Part shown: positions 34,586 to 45,740 of the stretch, piece by piece
Layout: every line of letters begins with the position of its first letter
Numbering within the stretch: the stretch's first letter is position 1
NCBI RefSeq assembly: GCF_000718165.1
Contig: NZ_JOEY01000001.1
Location: forward strand, 1 to 64,000
Reading direction: 5' to 3'
Source of the DNA: Streptomyces fulvoviolaceus
GTDB taxonomy: Bacteria; Actinomycetota; Actinomycetes; Streptomycetales; Streptomycetaceae
Length of the DNA stretch: 64,000 bases
Made by a program: the position numbers and the translations under genes
The notes under the pieces: model-generated
What the model saw: the letters and a program-made list of their open reading frames with translations, nothing else
Database searches by the model: none
Told to the model about the DNA's origin: nothing

Positions 34586-36073
34586 TTACTCCCCCGCGAT
34601 GATCTCCGCCGCCGCCCTGCCGCACACACGAGCCGCGCCATGCGTCGCGATGTGCAGGGCTCCCCTCGCAGGTGCCTGCGGGAGGCCCATTTCGACCACG
34701 ATGGTGTCGGGGCGGGCGGAGAGGAGGGTGTCGAGGGCCGCCGTCATCCAGGGATGGCGGTGTGCGTCGCGGACGACGGCCACGATGCGGCGGGAGCCGG
34801 CTGCTTCCAGCGCCGCGCTGCCCGCGTCCTCGCCGGCGAAGCTGCCCGTCTCCGTGCCGGGGAGCAGGCGGGTGAGTTCCGCGGCCACTCCCCACGGGGT
34901 CTCGTCGCCCACCGCGAAGTTCGCGACCGGGGTGAAGGCGGCGACGTAGGGGGGTTCGGTGAGCGGGGTGAAGCCCGCCGCGTCGGTCACGGTCAGGGCG
35001 CGGCGGGCCGCGCGCAGGCCCACCTCGGGGTCGGCGGTGCCGTCCGGGCCGGTCGCCGATGCCGCGGACGCCCAGCGGGCCAGTGCCCGGACGCGTTCCG
35101 CCGCCTCCGCCAGGCGCTCCTCGGGGAGTTCGCCCGTGCGTACCGCCGCGATCAGGGCGTCGCGCAGGCGTCGTACCGTCTCCTCGTCGGCCAGGCCGCC
35201 GCCCACGCAGATCGCGTCGGCGCCCGCGGCGATGGCGAGAACACTCCCCCGCTCGATGCCGTAGGTGCCGGCGATGGCCTGCATCTCCATGCCGTCGGTG
35301 ACGATCAGGCCGTCGTAGCCGAGTTCACCGCGCAGAAGGTCGGTGAGGATGCGGTGGGACAACGTTGCCGGACGGTCGGGGTCCAGTTCGGGGACCAGGA
35401 TGTGCGCGGTCATCACCGCGCGCGTGCCGGCGGCGATCGCCGCGCGGAACGGGTTCAGTTCGCGTTCCGACAGGACCGACGGGTCCGCGTCGATGCGCGG
35501 GAGTGCGTGGTGGGAGTCGACCGCGGTGTCGCCGTGGCCCGGGAAGTGCTTGGTGCAGGCGGCGACTCCGGCCGACTGGAGGCCGGTGACATAGGCGGCC
35601 GTGTGCCGGGCGACCAGGTCGGGGGCGGCGCCGAAGGACCGTACGCCGATCACCGGGTTGGACGGGTTGGAGTTCACGTCGGCCGACGGGGCCCAGTTGA
35701 AGTTGACGCCGCAGTCCGCGAGGCGGCGGCCGAGTTCGAAGGCCACCTCCCGCGTCAGGTCCACGTCGTCCACCGCGCCCAGGGCGTGGTTGCCGGGGAA
35801 GCTGGAGCCGGTCCGCACCTCCAGGCGCGTCACGTCTCCGCCCTCCTCGTCGATCGCGACCAGGACGTCGTCCCGCTCCGCGCGCAACTGGGCGGTCAGG
35901 GCGGCGAGTTGCTGCGGCGTGGCGATGTTGCGGCCGAACAGGCCGACGGAGGCGAGGCCCTCGCCCAGGCGGCGCAGCAGCCAGTCGGGGGCGGTGGTGC
36001 CGGTGAAACCGGGCTGGAGGACGGTGAGGGCGTCTCGCGTCAGGGTGTCTGTGCCGCTGGCGAATGTCGTCAT
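34586..36073 (-). CDS. dasD: Intracellular beta-N-acetylglucosaminidase (GH3), DasD
   Basis: This 495-residue GH3 enzyme should cleave chitobiose or other GlcNAc oligomers brought in by DasABC. The loop with the acid-base histidine is CTKHFPGHGDTAVDSHHALP (near residue 175), and the nucleophile aspartate is in LIVTDGMEMQAI (near residue 266). There is no signal peptide, so it works in the cytosol. A C-terminal domain of about 130 residues follows the barrel. It lies 9 bp after dasC, so it ends the das operon. Confidence 0.92.
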   Translation of the reverse strand: MTTFASGTDTLTRDALTVLQPGFTGTTAPDWLLRRLGEGLASVGLFGRNIATPQQLAALTAQLRAERDDVLVAIDEEGGDVTRLEVRTGSSFPGNHALGAVDDVDLTREVAFELGRRLADCGVNFNWAPSADVNSNPSNPVIGVRSFGAAPDLVARHTAAYVTGLQSAGVAACTKHFPGHGDTAVDSHHALPRIDADPSVLSERELNPFRAAIAAGTRAVMTAHILVPELDPDRPATLSHRILTDLLRGELGYDGLIVTDGMEMQAIAGTYGIERGSVLAIAAGADAICVGGGLADEETVRRLRDALIAAVRTGELPEERLAEAAERVRALARWASAASATGPDGTADPEVGLRAARRALTVTDAAGFTPLTEPPYVAAFTPVANFAVGDETPWGVAAELTRLLPGTETGSFAGEDAGSAALEAAGSRRIVAVVRDAHRHPWMTAALDTLLSARPDTIVVEMGLPQAPARGALHIATHGAARVCGRAAAEIIAGE

Positions 36074-36082
36074 CGGGTGGCG

Positions 36083-36928
36083 TTATCCCTTCACGGCGCC
36101 CGCGGTCAGGCCCGCGGCCATCTTGCGCTGGACGAGGAGGAACAGGACGACGATCGGCACGGCCATCATGGTGGATCCGGCCATCATCGGGGCGTATTCG
36201 GTGCCGTGCTTGGTGGTGAAGTTGCCGAGCCAGACGGTCGCGGTCTGGTTCTCCTGGCTGAGCAGCATGAGGGCGTAGAGGTACTCGTTCCAGGCCTGGA
36301 TGAAGGCGTAGACCGAGGTGGCGACCATGCCGGGGGCCAGGAGGGGGAAGACGACGCGGATGAAGGCGGACGTGCGGCTGCAGCCGTCGACCATCGCCGC
36401 CTCCTCCAGCTCCTTCGGAATGTTGACGATGAAGCCACGCAGCGTCCACACCGTGAAGGGGAGGATGAAGGTCAGGTAGGTGAGGATCAGGCCCGACAAC
36501 TTGTCGTACTGGCCGAGGTCGTTGAGCAGCAGGAAGACCGGGATGATCATCGCGACCAGCGGGACCATCTGGACCGCCAGGATGCCGACGATCACGATCT
36601 TCCGGCCGCGGAAGGCGAAGCGGGAGATGGCGAGCGCGGCCAGCAGCCCGATGACGATGCCGATCGCCACCACCGAGACGGACACGATGAGGCTGCGGCC
36701 GACCGGGCCCCAGAAGTCGGCGATGTCCAGCGCCCGGCTGAAGTTGGAGAAGGTGATGCCGGTGGGCAGCAGGCTCGGGTCCGGGTCGATGGCGTCCTTG
36801 GCCGGCTTGAAGGCCGTGTTGAGCATCCAGTAGACGGGGAAGCCCGCGATGACGAAGACGAGGAGACCGAGGAGGTTCCAGCCGAGCCGGGACCTGCCCC
36901 GCACAGTGACCGTGCTCATGCTGCTCAT
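36083..36928 (-). CDS. dasC: Chitobiose ABC transporter permease DasC
   Basis: This 281-residue permease of the MalG type has six helices and an EAA loop ELEEAAMVDGCSRTSAFIRV (near residue 180). It pairs with DasB to pass N,N'-diacetylchitobiose, as shown for S. coelicolor. It starts at an ATGA overlap with dasB. No ATPase gene is in the cluster; the shared ATPase MsiK, encoded elsewhere, normally serves this system. Confidence 0.95.
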   Translation of the reverse strand: MSSMSTVTVRGRSRLGWNLLGLLVFVIAGFPVYWMLNTAFKPAKDAIDPDPSLLPTGITFSNFSRALDIADFWGPVGRSLIVSVSVVAIGIVIGLLAALAISRFAFRGRKIVIVGILAVQMVPLVAMIIPVFLLLNDLGQYDKLSGLILTYLTFILPFTVWTLRGFIVNIPKELEEAAMVDGCSRTSAFIRVVFPLLAPGMVATSVYAFIQAWNEYLYALMLLSQENQTATVWLGNFTTKHGTEYAPMMAGSTMMAVPIVVLFLLVQRKMAAGLTAGAVKG

Positions 36929-37905
36929 TCGACTTCCCCGATCTTCAGCATCTGGCGCATGTAGACCGCGACCACCCCGAGCAGCAGCAACACGGTGAGC
37001 AGGGCGATCGCCGAGCCCTGCGCGTAGTCGTTGACGACGAAGGCACGGTCGTACGAGTAGGTGGTGAGGAGCTGGAACTCGGCCTCCGGGTGCCCGTTGC
37101 GCATCACGAAGACCTGCGGGAAGACGCCCATGTCCCAGATGACCGACAGCGTCGTGAGCATCACGATGATCGGCTTGAGGATGGGCAGGGTGACGTAACG
37201 GAAGACGCCCCAGGCGCCCGCGCCGTCCAGCCGGGCCGCCTCCTCCAACTCGGCCGGGACCTGGGTGAGTCCGGCGCTGAGGGTGATCACGACGAAGGGC
37301 ACGGCCCCCCAGACCACCAGGAGCATGATCACGGCCAGACCCTGCGGCCCGCTCGCGAACCAGTTGTGGCCGACGAGATCGACGCCGGGCAGCTTGCTGA
37401 GGATCGCGTTGAGGATGCCGTAGTCCGCGTCGAACAGCCACTTGAAGACCGTCGTGGCGACGATGATCGGCATGCCCCAGCTGGCCACCAGCGCGATGTT
37501 GACGAGGGTCTTCACCCAGCCGGAGACCCGCTGGAGGAGCAGCGCGATCAGCATGCCGGCGACCATCGTGAAGATGACGCAGCCGGCCGCGAAGACGATC
37601 GTGCGGACGACGACCGCCCAGAACTCGCCGTCGCCCAGCACGCCCGCGAAGTTGTCGAACCCGACCGACTCGGCCGGCTGGAAGCCCCACAGCTGGGACT
37701 GCCCGAACTTCTGGAAGGACAGGGTGACCAGGCGGACCAGCGGATAGCCCATCACCAGGGCGAGGATCAGCAGACAGGGGGCGAGCAGCAGCCAGGGGGT
37801 GCCGGCCGAACTCCGGTCTCTGGCCGGCCTCTTCGCCACAGGCAGTGGTGGCGGTGCCTGCCGCGGCGGCGGCACCTTGGCGGGGGTGGTCGTGTCGGCA
37901 CTCAT
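36925..37905 (-). CDS. dasB: Chitobiose ABC transporter permease DasB
   Basis: This 326-residue MalF-type permease has a proline-rich polar N-terminus (KVPPPRQAPPPLPV), six helices and an EAA loop ELEEAARLDGAGAWGVFRYV near residue 215. ATG 37905 has GAGGAG about 9 nt upstream. A strong hairpin separates it from dasA, which would let dasA be made in excess over the permeases. Confidence 0.95.
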   Translation of the reverse strand: MSADTTTPAKVPPPRQAPPPLPVAKRPARDRSSAGTPWLLLAPCLLILALVMGYPLVRLVTLSFQKFGQSQLWGFQPAESVGFDNFAGVLGDGEFWAVVVRTIVFAAGCVIFTMVAGMLIALLLQRVSGWVKTLVNIALVASWGMPIIVATTVFKWLFDADYGILNAILSKLPGVDLVGHNWFASGPQGLAVIMLLVVWGAVPFVVITLSAGLTQVPAELEEAARLDGAGAWGVFRYVTLPILKPIIVMLTTLSVIWDMGVFPQVFVMRNGHPEAEFQLLTTYSYDRAFVVNDYAQGSAIALLTVLLLLGVVAVYMRQMLKIGEVE

Positions 37906-37990
37906 CCGTGCGCTCCTCAGCGGTCCCTCAGGTCGTACGAAGCCCTCGTACGCAAGCAACGCCCCGCATGGGCAGGTCGTACGAGAAGCA

Positions 37991-38016
37991 GGGCCCCGTC
38001 GCTCTCAACGGGGCCC
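37991..38016 (-). terminator. Intercistronic hairpin dasA-dasB
   Basis: GGGCCCCGT pairs with ACGGGGCCC around an 8-nt loop, directly after the dasA stop. As a leaky terminator or 3' stabiliser it would raise dasA message over dasBC, a common arrangement for binding proteins. Confidence 0.6.
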
Positions 38017-38025
38017 CGCTGGTGG

Positions 38026-39309
38026 TCACTTGGTGTTGACGACCTTGTCGATCGCGGCGTCCGCTTCCTTCGCGGCGGCCTCGACCGACTTCTTGCCGGT
38101 GCCGATGGACTGCAGCATGGTCTGCAGGACCTGGGCCTTCTCGACCTGGCCCCAGCCCGGCGCCATCGGGACGAACCAGTTGGACTCGGCCGCGGTGGCC
38201 GGGACCGCCGTCGCCGGGTCGTTCTTCAGCGTGGCGAGGTCGGTCTTGTTGTTGGGCAGGTTGCCCTTGGCCATCAGGCCCTTCTGGCCGGAGGAACCCG
38301 CGAAGGCGTTGATCCACTCGGCGGCGACGGCCTGCGCGTCGGACTTCACCGGGACGGCGAGGTCGGAGCCGCCCAGGAAGACGGGGAGGTTCTTGCCGGA
38401 CGGGCCGGGCATCACGAAGTTCTCGACGTTGCCCTCGAGCTTGCCGGTCTTGTCGTTCTCCTTCGCCGCGGCGGTCGCGCCCTCCCAGGCGGGGGCGAAG
38501 ATCATGCCCGACTTGCCCTGGCCGTAGACGATGTAACGGTCGGACTCGTCCTTGGTCTTGTCGCCGTGCATGTACTTGTCGACGACGTTCTTGAACGCCT
38601 TCAGGCCCTCGATGGACTCCGGCGAGGAGAGGTTGCCCTTCCACTGGCCGCCGGACTCGACGGCGATGGAGCCGCCGGCGTCGTAGACGAAGGACATGGC
38701 CGCGTACCAGTCACGGGTGGGCTGGTACCAGGCGCTGAACTTGTCGCCCTCCTTCTTCTGGACCTTGTCCAGGGCGGCGGTGAGCTCGTCGTAGGTCTTC
38801 GGCGTGGACTTGACGCCGACCGAGGCGAAGAGGTCCTTGCGCCAGTTGGCGACGCGGCCGCCGGCGTAGTACGGGACGCCGTAGGTCTTGCCCTCGTAGG
38901 TCACCGAGGCCTTGAGGCCGTCCAGCCAGGCGTCCGAGTTGTCGAACTCCGCCGCATCGACGGGGGCGAAGGCGCCCTTGACCATGTAGCTGAGCATCTC
39001 GGTGTTGCCCATCTCGACCACGTCGGGGGCCTTGTCGGTGGCGAGGACCGCGTCGAGCTTGGTGTTCTTGTCCGGCCAGCCGTAGTACTCGTGCTTGATC
39101 TTGATGCCGGGGTGTTCCTTCTTCACCGCGGCATCCGCGGCCTTCACCAGCTCGGGCCAGTTGTTCTGCGCGTCGACGGTGAGCCAGACGGTGAGTTCCT
39201 TGGCGTCCGCGCCGCTGTTGTCCGAACTTCCGCTGCCACTGTCCCCGCACGCCGCGATGGACACCATCATGCCCGCGATACCGATCGCGGCTGTCAGCTT
39301 GCGCTTCAC
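38026..39309 (-). CDS. dasA: Chitobiose-binding lipoprotein DasA
   Basis: This 427-residue family 1 solute-binding protein binds chitobiose outside the cell. The signal peptide ends in the lipobox SIAAC near residue 20. The mature part has LTVWLTVDAQNNW and a C-terminal WEGATAAAKEN-type sugar-binding region. GTG 39309 has GAGGAGG 5 nt upstream. dasA has roles in development and chitin signalling in Streptomyces. Two dre sites lie just upstream. Confidence 0.96.
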   Translation of the reverse strand: MKRKLTAAIGIAGMMVSIAACGDSGSGSSDNSGADAKELTVWLTVDAQNNWPELVKAADAAVKKEHPGIKIKHEYYGWPDKNTKLDAVLATDKAPDVVEMGNTEMLSYMVKGAFAPVDAAEFDNSDAWLDGLKASVTYEGKTYGVPYYAGGRVANWRKDLFASVGVKSTPKTYDELTAALDKVQKKEGDKFSAWYQPTRDWYAAMSFVYDAGGSIAVESGGQWKGNLSSPESIEGLKAFKNVVDKYMHGDKTKDESDRYIVYGQGKSGMIFAPAWEGATAAAKENDKTGKLEGNVENFVMPGPSGKNLPVFLGGSDLAVPVKSDAQAVAAEWINAFAGSSGQKGLMAKGNLPNNKTDLATLKNDPATAVPATAAESNWFVPMAPGWGQVEKAQVLQTMLQSIGTGKKSVEAAAKEADAAIDKVVNTK

Positions 39310-39364
39310 GCCACCCTCCTCAGGGATGCCCCCCCGGTACCGCCTACGGGGCCGGGACTGGACC

Positions 39365-39404
39365 AATGGTGTAGACCAGTACCGGGAGCTTGGACCAGAC
39401 CATG
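39365..39404 (-). promoter_or_regulatory. Two DasR sites (dre) upstream of dasA
   Basis: TGGTGTAGACCA (39367-39378) and TGGACCAGACCA (39391-39402) each differ from the dre core by one or two bases. They lie 58-93 bp upstream of the dasA start and are spaced 24 bp apart. Confidence 0.85.
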
Positions 39405-39536
39405 ACGCGTGTCAAGAGTGCTCGAAAGGCCTCCGACCAGCCGTTATGCGACCTACATATGCAGGAACCTTTAAGTAAGAAGCCAGCGAAATCCCCGACC
39501 TCGGAGTACTCTCGTCCGCTAGACCACTCGCCTCTA

Positions 39537-40381
<845 letters not shown>

Positions 40382-40440
40382 TTCAAACGGCCGGTCGAGT
40401 CATGCACGCGGTGTAGCGCAACTGCCGCTCCTGCTCTACG

Positions 40441-40470
40441 GTCCTCCCGTCGCCGCATGGACGGGAGGAC
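40441..40470 (+). promoter_or_regulatory. Hairpin sequestering the cstA ribosome site
   Basis: GTCCTCCCGT (40441-40450) pairs perfectly with ACGGGAGGAC (40461-40470). The right arm contains the only Shine-Dalgarno sequence (GGGAGGA) before the cstA GTG at 40477, so folding would block translation. It could also serve as the dasR terminator. Confidence 0.6.
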
Positions 40471-40476
40471 TCCCCG

Positions 40477-42586
<2,110 letters not shown>

Positions 42587-42612
<26 letters not shown>

Positions 42613-42784
42613 GGGCGTGCGCTGGTACGTGCGGGAGCTGACCGACGAGTCGGCGTACGACCGCTATGTCGCCCACGTGCGCAAGGACCACCCGCAGGCC
42701 CGGGTGCCGACGCGGAGGGCGTTCGAGCGGATGCGGACGGACCGGCAGGAGAAGGATCCTCGGCAGGGGTTCCGCTGCTGCTGA
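42587..42784 (+). CDS. YbdD/YjiX family protein (DUF466)
   Basis: This 65-residue basic protein has the family core WYVRELTDESAYDRYVAHVR and HPQARVPTRRAFERMR. In E. coli YbdD or YjiX is required for CstA or BtsT pyruvate transport. The GTG at 42587 lies inside the end of cstA behind an AAGGAGGAGG purine run, so translation is coupled. Its C-terminal codons merge into a 13-bp tandem repeat. Confidence 0.9.
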
Positions 42785-42826
42785 CGACTGCTGCTGACGA
42801 CTGCTGTTGACGACTGCCACTGACCA
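42775..42826 (+). repeat. Four tandem 13-bp repeats at the YbdD stop codon
   Basis: CTGCTGCTGACGA occurs twice perfectly (42775-42800), then as CTGCTGTTGACGA and CTGCCACTGACCA. The first unit includes the TGC TGA end of the YbdD gene. The array has no spacers. Confidence 0.8.
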
Positions 42827-42953
42827 CTGCCGCCGAGGCCCACACGGAATCAACACATACCGGTATGCGGACGTGGGGTTCCGTTCCTGCGACGCCGTGA
42901 CCTAGATTACCTGCGCGTTTCACAGGTGATCAGTGAGGGGACGGAGCCGTCAG

Positions 42954-43220
42954 ATGTCAGATGCGCCAGAGGCGAGCAGAGGGCCGGTGGTGACGCCCGT
43001 GCGTGTCGTCATCGCCCTCTGCCTTTTCGCGCCCTTCGTGGCGATGTTGTGGGTGGGGTCGTACGCGAAGGTCGACCCGGCCTTCATCGGCATCCCGTTC
43101 TTCTACTGGTACCAGATGCTGTGGGTGCTCATCTCCGCCGCGCTCACGATGACCGCGTACAAGCTGTGGCAGCGTGACCAGCGTGCGCGCGCCTCTCAGA
43201 AGGGCGGTGCGTCGCAGTGA
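42954..43220 (+). CDS. DUF3311 small membrane protein, symporter partner
   Basis: This 88-residue protein has two helices (about residues 17-37 and 50-70) and the FYWYQMLWV motif typical of DUF3311. Such genes come just before sodium:solute symporters, as here with a 4-nt overlap, and probably encode a small accessory subunit. The ATG follows ACGGAG by 8 nt. Confidence 0.88.
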   Translation: MSDAPEASRGPVVTPVRVVIALCLFAPFVAMLWVGSYAKVDPAFIGIPFFYWYQMLWVLISAALTMTAYKLWQRDQRARASQKGGASQ

Positions 43221-44836
43221 ACGACGGCGTGAACGGCGTCGCACTCGCCGTCTTCATCTTCTTCTTCGTGGCCGTCACGGTCATGGGCTTCCTGGCGGCG
43301 CGCTGGCGCCGGGCCGACAACGAGCAGACCCTCGACGAATGGGGCCTGGGCGGACGGTCGTTCGGCACCTGGATCACCTGGTTCCTGCTCGGCGGCGACC
43401 TGTACACGGCGTACACCTTCGTGGCGGTCCCGGCGGCGATCTACGCGGCGGGCGCGGCCGGCTTCTTCGCGGTGCCGTACACCATCCTGATCTACCCGCT
43501 GATCTTCACCTTCCTGCCCCGCCTGTGGTCGGTCTCGCACAAGCACGGATACGTGACGACCTCGGACTTCGTGCGCGGCCGCTTCGGCTCGAAGGGCCTG
43601 TCGCTGGCGGTGGCCGTCACCGGCATCCTGGCGACGATGCCGTACATCGCGCTCCAACTCGTCGGCATCCAGGCGGTGCTGGACGTCATGGGCGTGGGCG
43701 GCGGCGAGGACACCAACTGGTTCGTGAAGGACCTGCCGCTGCTGATCGCCTTCGGCGTGCTGGCGGCGTACACGTACTCGTCGGGTCTGCGTGCTCCCGC
43801 GATGATCGCGTTCGTGAAGGACACGCTGATCTACATCGTCATCGCGGTGGCGATCATCTACATCCCGATCAAGCTGGGCGGCTTCGACGAGATCTTCGCG
43901 AAGGCGGGCGAGAAGTACACGGAGGCCGGCGCGGGCGGTCTGGTCCCGCCCGAGGCGGGTCAATGGACGTACGCCACGCTGGCGTTGGGCTCCGCGCTCG
44001 CGCTCTTCATGTACCCGCACTCGATCACCGCGACGCTCTCCTCCAAGAGCCGTGACGTGATCCGCCGCAACACCACGATCCTGCCGCTGTACTCGCTGAT
44101 GCTCGGCCTGCTGGCCCTGCTCGGCTTCATGGCGATCGCGGCCGGAGTCAAGGTCGCCAACGGCCAGTTGGCGATCCCGCAGCTGTTCGAGGACATGTTC
44201 CCGGACTGGTTCGCGGGCGTGGCCTTCGCGGCGATCGGCATCGGCGCCCTCGTCCCCGCGGCCATCATGTCCATCGCGGCCGCGAACCTCTTCACCCGCA
44301 ACATCTACAAGGACTTCATCAAGCCCGACGCGACGCCCGAGCAGGAGACCAAGGTCTCCAAGCTGGTCTCGCTCCTGGTGAAGGTCGGCGCGCTGGTCTT
44401 CGTCCTCACCATGGACAAGACGGTCGCGATCAACTTCCAGCTCCTGGGCGGCATCTGGATCCTCCAGACCTTCCCGGCCCTGGTCGGCGGCCTGTTCACC
44501 CGCTGGCTCCACCGCTGGGCGCTGCTCGCCGGCTGGGCGGTCGGCATGATCTACGGCACGGTCGCCGCGTACGGCGTCGCCTCCCCGACCAACCCGGACC
44601 AGAAGCACTTCGGCGGCTCCAACGCCGCGATTCCGGGCATCGGCGAGATGGGCTACATCGGCCTCACGGCGTTCGTGCTGAACGTGGCCGTCACGGTGGT
44701 CCTGACCTTCGTCCTGAAGGCACTCAAGGCCCCGGAGGGCATCGACGAGACGTCCCCCGCGGACTACACGGCGGACGCGGGCGACCCGGGTGTGCAGGTG
44801 GAACTGCCGCCGGCGACTGCCGGTGCCGCCCACTGA
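43217..44836 (+). CDS. mctP: Sodium:solute symporter, monocarboxylate permease MctP-like
   Basis: This 539-residue SSS-family transporter has about 13 helices. The motif region GGRSFGTWITWFLLGGDLYTA lies in the first repeat (cited by position, residues 45-65), and SSGLRAPAMIAFVKD near residue 190. It resembles MctP, which takes up lactate, pyruvate and alanine. Together with CstA upstream, the block seems built for short-chain acid uptake. GTG start overlaps the DUF3311 gene. Confidence 0.92.
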   Translation: MNDGVNGVALAVFIFFFVAVTVMGFLAARWRRADNEQTLDEWGLGGRSFGTWITWFLLGGDLYTAYTFVAVPAAIYAAGAAGFFAVPYTILIYPLIFTFLPRLWSVSHKHGYVTTSDFVRGRFGSKGLSLAVAVTGILATMPYIALQLVGIQAVLDVMGVGGGEDTNWFVKDLPLLIAFGVLAAYTYSSGLRAPAMIAFVKDTLIYIVIAVAIIYIPIKLGGFDEIFAKAGEKYTEAGAGGLVPPEAGQWTYATLALGSALALFMYPHSITATLSSKSRDVIRRNTTILPLYSLMLGLLALLGFMAIAAGVKVANGQLAIPQLFEDMFPDWFAGVAFAAIGIGALVPAAIMSIAAANLFTRNIYKDFIKPDATPEQETKVSKLVSLLVKVGALVFVLTMDKTVAINFQLLGGIWILQTFPALVGGLFTRWLHRWALLAGWAVGMIYGTVAAYGVASPTNPDQKHFGGSNAAIPGIGEMGYIGLTAFVLNVAVTVVLTFVLKALKAPEGIDETSPADYTADAGDPGVQVELPPATAGAAH

Positions 44837-44849
44837 GAGTTGCCTGATC

Positions 44850-44879
44850 ACGGGCCGTCGGAGAAATCCGGCGGCCCGT
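44850..44879 (+). terminator. mctP terminator
   Basis: ACGGGCCG-T-CGG pairs with CCG-G-CGGCCCGT around a 6-nt loop and is followed by TTGT, 14 bp past the mctP stop. Confidence 0.8.
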
Positions 44880-44908
44880 TGTCGTACCGGTCGGGCACAC
44901 TCGCCTGC

Positions 44909-45412
44909 ATGGACATCGTGATCCGGCAGGCGGCACCCGACGAGTACGACACCCTCGGCGAGATCACCGCCCAGGCCTACCTCCAGGACGGCCTCCTGAC
45001 CTTCGGCGAGACCGACTGGTACCTCGACGAGCTCAGGAACGTCGCCAAGCGAGCGGCCGCCGCCGACGTACTGGTGGCCACGCAGGGCGGTCAACTCCTC
45101 GGCGGAGTCACCTTCGTACCGTCCGGCGGCCCGATGGCCGACCTCGCCCGCCCCGGAGAGGCGGAGATCCGCATGCTCGCCGTGGCGCGGTCGGCACGAG
45201 GCCGCGGCGCCGGAGAGGCCCTCGTCCGTGCCTGCGTCGACCGGGCCAGGGCCACGGACGGCTGCACCGGCATCGTCCTGTCGACCCAGGCCATCATGTA
45301 CGCCGCCCACCGCATCTACGAACGCCTCGGATTTCTCCGCGCCCCCGAGCGCGACTGGAGGCCGATGCCGGACCACGACTTCACGCTCCTCACTTATGAG
45401 TTGACGCTGTGA
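44909..45412 (+). CDS. GNAT-family N-acetyltransferase
   Basis: This 167-residue protein has the acetyl-CoA motif MLAVARSARGRGAGEALVRA near residue 95 and ends with AAHRIYERLGFLRAPERDW. The ATG has CACACT exactly 7 nt upstream and no Shine-Dalgarno sequence, so it is probably leaderless. The substrate is unknown. It precedes the nrd control region. Confidence 0.88.
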   Translation: MDIVIRQAAPDEYDTLGEITAQAYLQDGLLTFGETDWYLDELRNVAKRAAAADVLVATQGGQLLGGVTFVPSGGPMADLARPGEAEIRMLAVARSARGRGAGEALVRACVDRARATDGCTGIVLSTQAIMYAAHRIYERLGFLRAPERDWRPMPDHDFTLLTYELTL

Positions 45413-45445
45413 GTTGACACTCCGACACGCTCTGAAGTCACCGCG

Positions 45446-45490
45446 ACACAACATCTAGGGGTGCGACCAGAACCCGGCACAAGATGTATG
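45446..45490 (+). promoter_or_regulatory. Paired NrdR boxes upstream of nrdAB
   Basis: CACAACATCTAG (45447-45458) and CACAAGATGTATG (45478-45490) are two NrdR-like boxes offset by 31 bp, the three-turn phasing typical of NrdR sites. The region overlaps the start of the riboswitch transcript. Confidence 0.65.
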
Positions 45491-45610
45491 CTCATGCTCG
45501 CTGTCGCCGCAGGGGAATCCGGTGCAAATCCGGAACTGTCCCGCAACGGTGTACTCATGCGTGCATAAGCACCTATGAGCGTCAGTCCGAGGACCTGCCG
45601 ACAGTACGCC
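45490..45610 (+). promoter_or_regulatory. Cobalamin (B12) riboswitch of nrdAB
   Basis: The AdoCbl riboswitch core is clear: GGGGAATCCGGTGCAAATCC (45512-45531), ACTGTCCCGCAACGGT and the B12 box TCCGAGGACCTGCC (45586-45599). It lies about 130 nt before nrdA. Class I RNR needs no B12, so the switch shuts it off when AdoCbl supports the class II enzyme, as reported for S. coelicolor nrdABS. Confidence 0.92.
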
Positions 45611-45740
45611 CGGCCATACCGGCCCGGGTGTCCTGACGTCCGGGTCTCGTGGAGTGGGCCGGTGGACGCGACGCCGCGTGCGCTCGTGTGCTGCCCCCTG
45701 CCCTCCGCAAGGCCCCGTGCCCAGCGAGGGAGAGCCCCAC

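Noticed and set aside
43196..45454. A 752-codon open frame antisense to mctP and the GNAT gene
   Set aside because: Composition is Arg/Asp/His-rich shadow sequence and contradicts the membrane helices of the real gene.
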